Positions 8,193 through 15,569 of a stretch of 41,595 nucleotides of DNA are shown here, one piece after another. Within the stretch, counting starts at the first letter, position 1, and every line of letters begins with the position of its first letter. The stretch is from contig CAZWRV010000051.1 in NCBI GenBank assembly GCA_964636325.1, positions 1-41,595 of the forward strand, in the 5' to 3' direction. The stretch is from CAZWRV01 sp964636325 (GTDB lineage Bacteria > Verrucomicrobiota > Lentisphaeria > Victivallales > GWF2-50-93). The notes under the pieces were generated by a model, which did no database searches, had not been told where the DNA came from, and worked only from the letters and a program-made list of their open reading frames with translations. Position numbers and translations under genes: made by a program.

Positions 8193-8732
8193 TTATCTTG
8201 AAAACTTCCCTGTTATTTTCGCCTTCCCGAGGATCTTTCCGGCGAGTGCCTTCTCAAATTCCGCCCCGGAAATCTCGTCGCCGTCGAGCTTGAGCCTGTC
8301 CACGCTCAGGGCATAGACCGTGAACACATAGTCGTGGACGCCTGTGCCGGGGGGCGGCTGGGGCCCGCCCCAGCCGGTATCGCCGAAGCTGTTCTTCAGC
8401 TCCTTTGCGCCGGCGGGGATCTTCGAAGGCGACGCCCCCTCCGGCAGCTCCATGGCCGAGGCGGGGATGTCGACAAGCATCCAGTGCACCCAGTTGCTCG
8501 CGATCTTGTGCATGTCTATGCAGGAGACGGCGAACGACTTCGTGCCGGTCGGAGCGCCGGCCCACTTGAGACCGGGCGATATGTTCTTTCCACCGTTCAC
8601 CTTCGTGGTAGCGAACTTGGCAGGCATCACCCCGTTGTCCTTGAAGGAATCCGACGAAAGGGTCATGTCCGCCCCCGCAAGCGAGGACGAGAACGCTAGC
8701 AATGCGGCCGGAAAAACTGCAAGACTCTTCAT
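8193..8732 (-). CDS. YbhB/YbcL-family (PEBP-like) exported protein
   Basis: 179 residues. A signal peptide (MKSLAVFPAALLAFSSSLAGA, split here by likely cleavage after the last Ala) directs it to the periplasm. The mature part begins with the MTLSSDSFKDNGVMPAKF segment of the family. It has the ligand-pocket motifs SPGLKWAGAP, SNWVHWMLVDIP and GGPQPPPGTGVHDYVFTVYAL, corresponding to the DPD/HW and GPxPPxGxHRY boxes of phosphatidylethanolamine-binding proteins. Here the first box lacks the usual DPD. Function in bacteria is poorly known; ligand binding or inhibitor roles have been proposed. Start ATG 8732 is preferred over 8747 because GGGGGA lies about five bases upstream and the signal peptide then starts cleanly. 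It is first in the operon with the FHA gene. Confidence 0.88.
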   Translation of the reverse strand: MKSLAVFPAALLAFSSSLAGADMTLSSDSFKDNGVMPAKFATTKVNGGKNISPGLKWAGAPTGTKSFAVSCIDMHKIASNWVHWMLVDIPASAMELPEGASPSKIPAGAKELKNSFGDTGWGGPQPPPGTGVHDYVFTVYALSVDRLKLDGDEISGAEFEKALAGKILGKAKITGKFSR

Positions 8733-8796
8733 AAAATCCCCCACCATATAGCTGTTGCTATTGTCGCATCTTGGATTTAACTTAATTGAAGGGAGC

Positions 8797-8901
8797 CAAT
8801 TTCAAAACTTCGATAACGGCTCAGCTTGGCTTCGCCCTCCGTGCACGTAATGAGCTCAAGCTGCGGAGGGTTGAGCCGTGCTCAACCGCATTTTGAAATT
8901 G
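8797..8901. repeat. ~105-bp MITE-like element, copy 1
   Basis: Perfect 11-base terminal inverted repeats, CAATTTCAAAA and TTTTGAAATTG. Inside are two long arms: CGGCTCAGCTTGGCTTCGCC and, complementary with several substitutions, GGGTTGAGCCGTGCTCAACC. A second copy of the same length lies at 11697-11800 in the opposite orientation, with the arms nearly identical and the centre diverged. It fills the divergent gap between the PEBP-like and SpoU genes. Confidence 0.75.
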
Positions 8902-8935
8902 CCTCGACGGAATAATTTATTCAGGACACCGCGCA

Positions 8936-9733
8936 ATGCAAACCGTTAACGGCAACTTGACCGCAAAATATAGGGCGCTGATCGCCCAGGCACGCCGCAG
9001 GCACGGCAGGAAGAAGCACGGCCTCTGCATCTGCGAGGGTGTCAAATGCTGCAGGGAACTCCTCTCGCTCCGGCCGGAACTCGTCCGCGCCGCCGTATGC
9101 AGGGAGGGGTTCGACTCGACGGAATTCAAGGCCGCAGAGCCGGCCGCAGTCGGCCGGGAGGAGTTCGACTCGCTTTCCTCCATGGAGAATTCGGAGGGGA
9201 TTTTCATGCTCGCGGAGATTCCCCCCATGGAAGGCGCCGGCGGCCCGGCGCCACGTGACAATTATGTCGCCGTCCTGGACAGGATATCCGACCCCGGCAA
9301 CCTCGGGACAATAGTCCGCACGGCCAGGGCCGCGGGCCTCCGCGAACTGTGGATAACCTCCGGGACCAGCGACCCGTTCAACGAGAAGGCGATAAGGGCA
9401 GCCCTGGCAGCGCAGTTCGCCATGGGCTTCAGGAAGTTCTCCTCGCTCGGCGAGGCCGTCTGCGAACTTCGCAGGCACGGCCACGAAAGGATATTCATCA
9501 CCGTGCCGCGGGGCGGCTCAAGCTGTTTTGCGGAGGAGAATCTCTTCAGCAGGTCGGCAATCGTCTTCGGCAACGAGGCCCGCGGCGCCGACGTCCTGCC
9601 CGGCACGGAAACGCTTTCCATCCCCATGCCCGGCGCAGCGGAGTCAATCAACGTCGCTCAGGCATTCACGGTGATCGTCTTCGAGGCGATAAGGAGGAGC
9701 TGCAAGGCGCTGGGCGGCCAGAAGGCCCCATGA
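8936..9733 (+). CDS. SpoU/TrmH-family RNA methyltransferase
   Basis: 265 residues. A short N-terminal substrate-binding domain (about 1-100, with KKHGLCICEGVKCCREL) precedes a trefoil-knot SPOUT domain. The three family motifs are present: SDPGNLGTIVRTARAAG (about 120-136), IVFGNEARG (about 207-215) and ESINVAQAFTVIVFEAIRR (about 230-248; more often ESLNVAVA). The enzyme is expected to 2'-O-methylate rRNA or tRNA using S-adenosylmethionine. The length and N-terminal domain resemble RlmB/TsnR-like rRNA methylases, but the exact target cannot be assigned. Start ATG 8936 has AGGA about nine bases upstream. It converges on the ettA-like gene across a 54-base gap. Confidence 0.88.
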   Translation: MQTVNGNLTAKYRALIAQARRRHGRKKHGLCICEGVKCCRELLSLRPELVRAAVCREGFDSTEFKAAEPAAVGREEFDSLSSMENSEGIFMLAEIPPMEGAGGPAPRDNYVAVLDRISDPGNLGTIVRTARAAGLRELWITSGTSDPFNEKAIRAALAAQFAMGFRKFSSLGEAVCELRRHGHERIFITVPRGGSSCFAEENLFSRSAIVFGNEARGADVLPGTETLSIPMPGAAESINVAQAFTVIVFEAIRRSCKALGGQKAP

Positions 9734-9787
9734 CCCGATGACGCCCGACGCCCGGCAACTGATGACTTGCAGCTGATGACAGCCCTA

Positions 9788-11461
9788 TCACCTCAGCGTC
9801 AGTTTCCGGTACCTGCTCCTGCGGTGGATGAGGTGGTCGGCGTCGGCGGCGAGCATCTTCTCCTCGTAGTCCCTGAAGCTCCCCTCGAACCACCTGAGCT
9901 TTCCTGCGCCTTCGAAGACGAGCAGGTGTGTGCAGATCCGGTCGAGGAAGTAGCGGTCGTGGCTGATTACCATCGCGCAGCCGGGGAACTCGATCAGGGC
10001 CTGCTCCAGGACTCGCATCGTGTTGACGTCCAGGTCGTTGGTGGGCTCGTCGAGAAGGAGGAAGTTGCCGCCGCGTCGGAGCAGCTTGGCGAGATGGACG
10101 CGGTTGCGCTCCCCTCCCGAGAGCCTGCCGACCTTCTTCTGCTGCTGCGCCCCGCGGAAGTTGAAGCGCGCAAGATAGGCCCGGCCGTTTATCTTCCTGT
10201 CTCCCAGCATGATGTCCTCCTCGCCGCCGGTGATCTCCTGGTAGACCGAGTTTTCGTCGTCGAGGGCGTCGCGGTGCTGGTCTACATATGAGAGCACGAC
10301 GGTCTCGCCGAAGCTCGCGGTGCCGGAGTCCGGCTTCTCCTCGCCCGCCAGGATGCGGAAGAGCGTGGTCTTGCCGCAGCCGTTGGGACCGACGACGCCG
10401 ACCACCGCCCCGCGCGGAATGTCGAACGATACGCCGTCGAGGAGAATGTTTCCGTTGTACTTCTTGGTCAGGCCTTCGGCCTTGAGCACCTTGTCGCCCA
10501 GGTGCGGCCCGGGCGCTATCTGGATCGAGACGTCGTCCTTGCGCGCCTCGAACTGCTGGCCGGCCAGCTCCTCGTAGCGGTTGATCCTCGACTGGCTCTT
10601 CTTGCGGCGCGCCTCCGGGCTGCTGCCGATCCATTCGAGCTCGCGGGCGAGAACCTTCTGCCGCTGGCTCTCCTTCTTCTCGATCTGCCGGAGCATCTCC
10701 GACTTCTGCCTCAGCCACGAGGAGTAGTTGCCTTCGAACGGGATTCCGCGACCGTTCTCAAGCTCGAGTATCCACTTGGTTATGTTGTCGAGGAAATAGC
10801 GGTCGTGCGTGACTATGATCACCGTGCCGTGGTAGTCGCGGAGCGTGCCTTCGAGCCAGGCCACGGTCTCGGCGTCCAGATGGTTCGTCGGCTCGTCGAG
10901 CAGAAGAAGGTCCGGCTTCTCGAGAAGCACCTTGCACAGCGCGACGCGCCTGCGTTCCCCGCCCGACAGCTTCGACACGTCCGCGTCGTCAGGCGGCAGG
11001 ACCAGCGCGTCCGACGCGATGTCGAGCAGGCGGTCAAGCTCCCAGCCGTCCACCGCATCGATCTTCTCCTGCAGACGGCCCATCTCGTCCATCAGCTTGT
11101 CCATCTCAGCCTGCGGCAGGCTCCCGCCCATCTTCACCGAGACCTCGTCGTAGCGCGAAATCAGCGCCTGTACCGGCGCAAGGGACTCCTCCAGGTTCCC
11201 GCGGACGTTCTTCGCTGGATTCAGCCGCGGCTCCTGCGGGACGTAGCCGACCCGCATGTTCTTCGCGAGCTGCGCCTCACCCATGAAATCCTTGTCCACC
11301 CCCGCCATGATTCTGAGCAATGACGTCTTGCCTGCGCCGTTCTCGCCGACGATCCCGATCTTCGCCCCGTAGTAGAACGAAAGGCTGATCTCCTGGAAGA
11401 CCGGAACGTTGTCGTGGAACTTCGCAAGATTCTGCGTCTGGAACACGAATTGTGGGGGCAT
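9788..11461 (-). CDS. ettA: Energy-dependent translational throttle protein EttA (ABC-F)
   Basis: 557 residues from ATG 11461, matching the ~555 residues of EttA. AGGAG lies about 8 bases upstream, and the 20 residues upstream of this Met in the longer ORF come from repeat sequence. There are two soluble ABC domains without membrane segments. The first has GENGAGKTS, LSGGERRRVALCK and LLLDEPTNHLD. The second has GPNGCGKTT, LSGGERNRVHLAK and LLLDEPTNDLD. A charged linker lies between them (the ELENGRG...RQIEKKESQRQKVLAREL region). EttA binds the ribosomal E site and gates the first peptide bond according to the ADP/ATP ratio. The gene stands alone, with repeats on its upstream side. Confidence 0.92.
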   Translation of the reverse strand: MPPQFVFQTQNLAKFHDNVPVFQEISLSFYYGAKIGIVGENGAGKTSLLRIMAGVDKDFMGEAQLAKNMRVGYVPQEPRLNPAKNVRGNLEESLAPVQALISRYDEVSVKMGGSLPQAEMDKLMDEMGRLQEKIDAVDGWELDRLLDIASDALVLPPDDADVSKLSGGERRRVALCKVLLEKPDLLLLDEPTNHLDAETVAWLEGTLRDYHGTVIIVTHDRYFLDNITKWILELENGRGIPFEGNYSSWLRQKSEMLRQIEKKESQRQKVLARELEWIGSSPEARRKKSQSRINRYEELAGQQFEARKDDVSIQIAPGPHLGDKVLKAEGLTKKYNGNILLDGVSFDIPRGAVVGVVGPNGCGKTTLFRILAGEEKPDSGTASFGETVVLSYVDQHRDALDDENSVYQEITGGEEDIMLGDRKINGRAYLARFNFRGAQQQKKVGRLSGGERNRVHLAKLLRRGGNFLLLDEPTNDLDVNTMRVLEQALIEFPGCAMVISHDRYFLDRICTHLLVFEGAGKLRWFEGSFRDYEEKMLAADADHLIHRRSRYRKLTLR

Positions 11462-11492
11462 GGCTATGTCTCCTGAAAGCTTTTCTCTTTTC

Positions 11493-11524
11493 CGGCCGCG
11501 GCCGGCTGCAGCCGGCCGCAACCG
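11493..11524 (+). repeat. 10-bp CGGCYGC unit repeat, three units (copy D)
   Basis: Three 10-base units, CGGCCGCGGC, CGGCTGCAGC and CGGCCGCAAC, followed by CG. This is the same design as the 42-bp elements, one unit shorter and GC-richer. It lies upstream of ettA and is directly followed by the CCCTGGGAACG hairpin repeat. Confidence 0.6.
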
Positions 11525-11558
11525 TCCCTGGGAACGCCGAGCACCAGCTCGGCATTAT
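11525..11558. repeat. CCCTGGGAACG hairpin repeat, copy 1
   Basis: A 34-base sequence ending in CTCGGCATTAT whose core GCCGAGC-ACCA-GCTCGGC is a perfect 7-bp hairpin. Positions 15275-15308 match with one change (A to G). The 361-base gap 11462-11822 holds this, the preceding 10-bp units and the second MITE-like copy, and no gene. Confidence 0.7.
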
Positions 11559-11696
11559 TCCCGCATTCTACCGCAGCGAGAATGGAACCCGCATATTATA
11601 AAGTCCGAATCCGCTTAATCAACAACGTCCGCTCCGCCAAAGCTTTTAATTGCTTGCCGCCAATGTATATTATTGGTTCGCAAAATTAATAGAGCC

Positions 11697-11800
11697 CATT
11701 TCATAATGCGGTTGAGCACGGCTCAACCCTCCGCACTTTGTTCTTATTCCGAACTTGGAGGGCGAAGCCATGCTGAGCCGCTTTAAGAGTTTTGAAATTG
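11697..11800. repeat. ~105-bp MITE-like element, copy 2 (inverted)
   Basis: Reverse-complement copy of 8797-8901. Its right end TTTTGAAATTG is perfect and its left end CATTTCATAAT is degraded. The arms GGTTGAGCACGGCTCAACCC and the complement of CGGCTCAGCATGGCTTCGCC are conserved; the central ~24 bases are different. It ends 22 bases before the start of the coiled-coil gene. Confidence 0.75.
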
Positions 11801-11822
11801 ACTCAATAAACTTGAGGAAGAC

Positions 11823-14741
11823 ATGCAAAAAACATTCTCAATCCTGTTTTTTTCCCTAATCGCGTCCGCAACGCTCGTCCTGTCCGCCGCCGACACCGCA
11901 AGGGAGATATGGTTCGGCGGCTTCGAACTCTTCGAAAAGGCGGAAGCCGAGGAAAAGGCGGACAGGCCCGCATATGCACTCCCCCTCTACGAACAGGCGC
12001 TGACTAAGTTCCAGGAGCTGGGCAAGACATATCCCGACTGGAACGTCTCCATCGTGAAATACAGGATGAAGATCTGCAACGACAAGATCAGGCAGATGAA
12101 GGATGCGGTCGAGGCGGCTAAAAAGGCCGAACCGCCAGCCAAGAAGCCCGCCCAGACGGCGCCGGCCGCGGCCGACTCCGAGGACGTCAAGACGCTCAAG
12201 AAGGAGCTGCTGACGACAAAGGACCGCCTCGAGAAGGCACTCGCCGCACTGGACCAGGCCGAGAAGGATGCGGAACGCGGCAAACAAGCGCAGGACGAAG
12301 CAAAGTCACTGGTCGAGGAGAAGAAGGAGATCGAGAAAAGGTACGCACTCCTCCTGGATGAATACAAGACGCTCAAGAAGGACCTGCAGGCGCCTCCCGC
12401 GGAAAACGAGTCCAAGGCAATCATCGAAAAGCTCAAGCAGGACAATGACAGGCTTGCCCGCGAAGCCAAGGCGCTCGCCGCAGACAAGCAGGCGGTCGAC
12501 GCCACCCTCCGCGACCTGTCCACCGCCAAGGCAGAGACGGTCCTCCTCCTCGACCAGGCCAAGGACGACAACAAGAAACTCAAGGATCAGATCGCAATCT
12601 TCGAGGCACAGGTCAAGTCGGCCGCGGATGAGATCAAAAAGAACAAGACGGCCGCCGGACAGCTCAACGAGGAGATCGACAACCTCAAGAACAGGCTCGA
12701 AGACGAGAAGGAAAGGACGGAAAAGCTCAAAAAGAGGATCGACGAGCTCACCGCCGACTCCGGCGCCATAACCAACCAGCTCAAGGCCGAAAACGAAATC
12801 CTAAAGAAGGACATGGACGCCCTGAGTCGCAAGCTCGAAAACGAGACGAAGGAGAAGAAGGCACTCCAGTCATCCTCCGCCGACACCGACGACAAGCTGA
12901 AGAAATTCGAGGCCATGATCGTCGACTTCAAGGACCGCAACAAGCAGATGCAGGACGAACTGGCCTCCGTCAAGGAGAAGTTCGTCCAGTCAGAGGAGCA
13001 GAGGAAAACATTCGAGAACAAGTTCACAAGTTCCGAGACGAAGCGGACGGATCTCGAAAAGGACTTCGCGTCGCTCGCCGAGAAATACGAGGCCATCTCC
13101 AGGAAGGAGAAGACCCTCAACGACCTGGCCAAGCATTACATGGACCTCGAGGAAAAGCACAAGGAGTTTTCAGCCGTCTCCGCCGAAAAGGATCGCCTTG
13201 CGGATCTGATGAAGAAAATGGACGATGAGCTGGCCAAGTGCAGCTCCGACGGCCAGAAGCTGACTGCGAAGGCCGCACAGCTCGAAGAGGAATTGAAGAA
13301 GAAGGACGCCGAGCTCGCGGAAAAGACAAAGGCGCTCGACGAGCTCAGGCCCAAGGCCGAGCAGGCCGCGGCCGCCGCCGCGGACATCGAGAAGCTCAGG
13401 AAATCCCTCGACGAGGCGAACGCAGCAAAGGCCGACCTCCAGAAGAAGAACGAGGAGCTTGCCAAGAACGCCGCCGGCTACCAGGATCTCGCCGCAAAGA
13501 ATAATCAGCTTACGGAGGACATAAAGAAGAAAGATGCCGACCTCGCTGAGAAGACCAAGGCGCTCGACGAGCTCAGACCCAAGGCCGAGCAGGCCGCGGC
13601 TGCCGCCGCAGACATCGAGAAGCTCAAGAAGTCTCTCGACGAGGCGAATACGGCAAAAGCAGACCTCCAGAAGAAGATCGAGGAGCTCGCAAAGGACGCA
13701 GCGCTAGGACAGGAACTTGGGGCGAAGAACAACCAGCTCGCCGAGGATCTCAAGAAGAAGGACGCCGAGCTCGCGGAAAAGACAAAGGCGCTCGACGAAC
13801 TCAAGGCCAAGGCCGGACAGCCTACTACCGAAAATAAAAAGGCCGACGAGGAGAACGAGAAGGCCCTCGAAGACCTCGCAAAACTCTGCGCATCCCTCAA
13901 GGAGAAAAACCAGGAGGCCGAGAACAGGCTTCTCACGCTGACGAACGACAACAAGGACTTGAAGGACGCCCTCCTGCTTGCCGATAAGAAGATCAAGGGA
14001 ATGCCCGACCCAGGCGGCTTGAACGCGGAAATCGAAAAGCTTAAGAAGGACAACTCCGACCTCTGCGCAAAAATCAAGGAAGGCGAAAACGAGGTCCAAA
14101 AACTCAAGGCGGAACTCGCCGCCAAACCGCCGCAGGAAAAAGGCGAATCGGCTCAGGCGGCACCTGCCGGCGGATTCTCCGGCGAGGAACTTAAAATACT
14201 CAAGGAATCCGCGCAGAAGGCCCTGCAGGAAGGCAAGAAGGATTCCGCCATCTGGCACTACGAAAAGATAATAAGCAAGAATCCCGGGGACAAGGACTCG
14301 CTCTCCGCACTAGGCAGGCTCTACCTCGAACAGGGCAACCTCGACAAGGCGGAACCCTACTTCGAGGCTATGGAGAAGACCGACCCCGACAACTTCGACA
14401 CGCTCAGAAACCTTTCATTCATCTACGTCAACAAGGGGAAATACTACCAGGCGCTCGGAGTCCTCGGAAAGGCCGCGTCGAAAAGCCCCGACAACCCGGA
14501 GATACTCCGTTTCCTAGGCATAACCTGCTCGAACCTCGGCTGGCGCGACGCCTCCGAAAACAACCTCAGAAGGTCTATCGAGATACAGCCCAATTCCTCC
14601 GAGACCGCCTTCAACCTCGCAGTCCTCCTCGCGACATCCGAGCCGAAGAAGCTCGACGAGGCCGAAAAATTCTACAAAAAGGCCATCGAACTCGGCGCGA
14701 AGCAGGATCCGGGCATGGAGGAACTCTTCAAGAAGAAGTAA
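11823..14741 (+). CDS. Exported coiled-coil protein with C-terminal TPR repeats
   Basis: 972 residues. A signal peptide (MQKTFSILFFSLIASATLVLSA) is followed by a helical domain containing AREIWFGGFELFEKAEAEEK (about 26-45), which looks TPR-like. Residues ~110-770 are very rich in Lys, Glu, Ala and Leu with heptad spacing, forming a long coiled coil. Within it a 76-residue unit containing KKDAELAEKTKALDELRPKA is repeated two and a half times (units start near 13296, 13524 and 13752). Residues ~787-972 hold four to five TPRs (for example ALGRLYLEQGNLDKAEPYF and AFNLAVLLATSEPKKLDEA). The family is unknown to me; the architecture suggests a periplasmic scaffold or envelope-spanning rod that binds partners through its TPR end. 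Start ATG 11823 has GAGGAAG upstream. The next gene starts 17 bases later. Confidence 0.8.
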   Translation: MQKTFSILFFSLIASATLVLSAADTAREIWFGGFELFEKAEAEEKADRPAYALPLYEQALTKFQELGKTYPDWNVSIVKYRMKICNDKIRQMKDAVEAAKKAEPPAKKPAQTAPAAADSEDVKTLKKELLTTKDRLEKALAALDQAEKDAERGKQAQDEAKSLVEEKKEIEKRYALLLDEYKTLKKDLQAPPAENESKAIIEKLKQDNDRLAREAKALAADKQAVDATLRDLSTAKAETVLLLDQAKDDNKKLKDQIAIFEAQVKSAADEIKKNKTAAGQLNEEIDNLKNRLEDEKERTEKLKKRIDELTADSGAITNQLKAENEILKKDMDALSRKLENETKEKKALQSSSADTDDKLKKFEAMIVDFKDRNKQMQDELASVKEKFVQSEEQRKTFENKFTSSETKRTDLEKDFASLAEKYEAISRKEKTLNDLAKHYMDLEEKHKEFSAVSAEKDRLADLMKKMDDELAKCSSDGQKLTAKAAQLEEELKKKDAELAEKTKALDELRPKAEQAAAAAADIEKLRKSLDEANAAKADLQKKNEELAKNAAGYQDLAAKNNQLTEDIKKKDADLAEKTKALDELRPKAEQAAAAAADIEKLKKSLDEANTAKADLQKKIEELAKDAALGQELGAKNNQLAEDLKKKDAELAEKTKALDELKAKAGQPTTENKKADEENEKALEDLAKLCASLKEKNQEAENRLLTLTNDNKDLKDALLLADKKIKGMPDPGGLNAEIEKLKKDNSDLCAKIKEGENEVQKLKAELAAKPPQEKGESAQAAPAGGFSGEELKILKESAQKALQEGKKDSAIWHYEKIISKNPGDKDSLSALGRLYLEQGNLDKAEPYFEAMEKTDPDNFDTLRNLSFIYVNKGKYYQALGVLGKAASKSPDNPEILRFLGITCSNLGWRDASENNLRRSIEIQPNSSETAFNLAVLLATSEPKKLDEAEKFYKKAIELGAKQDPGMEELFKKK

Positions 14742-14757
14742 TTTCAGGTCTCCTGAA

Positions 14758-15237
14758 ATGAAAAAGAAAACCATACTTCTTGTTTCCTCTGTCTTGCTTG
14801 TAGCCGCGCTTGTTATTGCCGTCTGCCTTGTCACCTCGCCCGGCTACAAGGCGGACGTGCAGATCAGCTCTCTTCTCAAGAAAAACATCACAGATTCTTC
14901 CGACTGGCAGAGGTTCGCCGCAATCTGCGCCCTCTTGAGCCTCAACACAGTGGAATCGCTGAAAGTAATCGAGGAGAACCGCGACGACGAAGATCAAGAC
15001 CTTCGAAGGCTGAGAGAAGAAATCATCGCCGGAAAAGGCGTCGGCTCTTTGAAATGCACCCTCGAAAGCGAGAACGGCAGCTGGCGCTCATACACGCCCA
15101 GGATATTGATCTTCCTCAACACCACGGAATTCATCCCTGACCTAGAAAGGCTGGCGACGAATAAGGCCAGCACGGAAACCGGCCAAAACATACGCCTGGC
15201 AATCCGATACTTGAAAAGGATGAAAGAAAGGCGCTGA
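14758..15237 (+). CDS. Small membrane-anchored protein of unknown function
   Basis: 159 residues. One N-terminal hydrophobic helix (KKKTILLVSSVLLVAALVIAV, basic residues first, so the rest is predicted to face the periplasm) is followed by a helical, charged domain. The segments DWQRFAAICALLSLNTVESLKVI and LATNKASTETGQNIRLAIRYL resemble HEAT-like helical pairs. No family recognised. A perfect hairpin, TTTCAGG-TCT-CCTGAAA (14742-14758), ends on the first base of the ATG and could limit initiation independent of the upstream gene. The gene lies 17 bases after the coiled-coil/TPR gene, so the two are probably co-transcribed and may work together. Confidence 0.65.
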   Translation: MKKKTILLVSSVLLVAALVIAVCLVTSPGYKADVQISSLLKKNITDSSDWQRFAAICALLSLNTVESLKVIEENRDDEDQDLRRLREEIIAGKGVGSLKCTLESENGSWRSYTPRILIFLNTTEFIPDLERLATNKASTETGQNIRLAIRYLKRMKERR

Positions 15238-15274
15238 GGGAAATATTTTTATCCGGCAGTCCCGGTAGGTGTCA

Positions 15275-15308
15275 TCCCTGGGAGCGCCGAGCACCAGCTC
15301 GGCATTAT
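15275..15308. repeat. CCCTGGGAACG hairpin repeat, copy 2
   Basis: 34 bases identical to 11525-11558 except for one A to G change, in the same orientation. The hairpin core is GCCGAGC-ACCA-GCTCGGC. Confidence 0.7.
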
Positions 15309-15353
15309 CGCTCCGAGTGCGAATCGCCTCGGGGTTTTGCCGAAGAGAAGCAA

Positions 15354-15441
15354 GTAGTTTGCGAGCAGCGCGCGCAATAGACAGAACACGGCATTCCTCG
15401 TTTGCGGGGTTCGCCCTTTGCGCGCGGCGCGCGCAAGCTAC
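15354..15441. repeat. Large GC-rich imperfect hairpin
   Basis: The left arm starts GTAGTTTGCGAGCAGCG and the right arm ends GCGCGCGCAAGCTAC, which is complementary with a few mismatches over ~24 bases. The ~40-base loop contains GGGGTTCGCCCTTTG. It is dominated by GCGC and would be very stable as RNA. Confidence 0.55.
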
Positions 15442-15516
15442 CCAATTCGAGTTTTATCGATAGAGGGCATCGCTTGTCGGAGCCGCGGTTGCGCATGGCT
15501 CAACCCTCCGGAAGAC

Positions 15517-15547
15517 GACAAAGTTTGCGACAAAGATACCGACAAAG
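15517..15547 (+). repeat. 12-bp GACAAAG tandem repeat, copy 1
   Basis: GACAAAG at 15517, 15529 and 15541, exactly 12 bases apart, with variable 4-5-base spacers each ending in C. The same pattern occurs at 29488-29518 and, on the other strand, 41576-41594. It lies just upstream of the membrane-protein gene. Confidence 0.6.
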
Positions 15548-15569
15548 ATAATAGGATCAGGAGGCAGTC

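Larger units (their letters stand above)
15238..15569. other. Repeat-filled 332-base intergenic region
   Basis: No gene is visible. In order it contains the CCCTGGGAGCG hairpin repeat (15275-15308), a large GC-rich hairpin (15354-15441), one arm related to the MITE-like element (about 15482-15512) and three 12-bp GACAAAG repeats (15517-15547). It ends with AGGAGG, the ribosome-binding site of the next gene. Confidence 0.6.

Noticed and set aside
11459..11521. Longer EttA start at 11521
   Set aside because: The extension is translated from the 10-bp CGGC repeat tract, while ATG 11461 has AGGAG correctly spaced and gives the family length.
13296..13830. The 76-residue repeat region as an inserted mobile element
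   Set aside because: The period is a multiple of three, the reading frame and heptad pattern are kept, and codon use matches the rest of the gene; this is internal duplication of a coiled coil.
15517..15547. CRISPR array
   Set aside because: The 7-base core with a 12-base period is far too short for CRISPR repeats and spacers, and there are no cas genes. The same applies to the 10-bp repeats.
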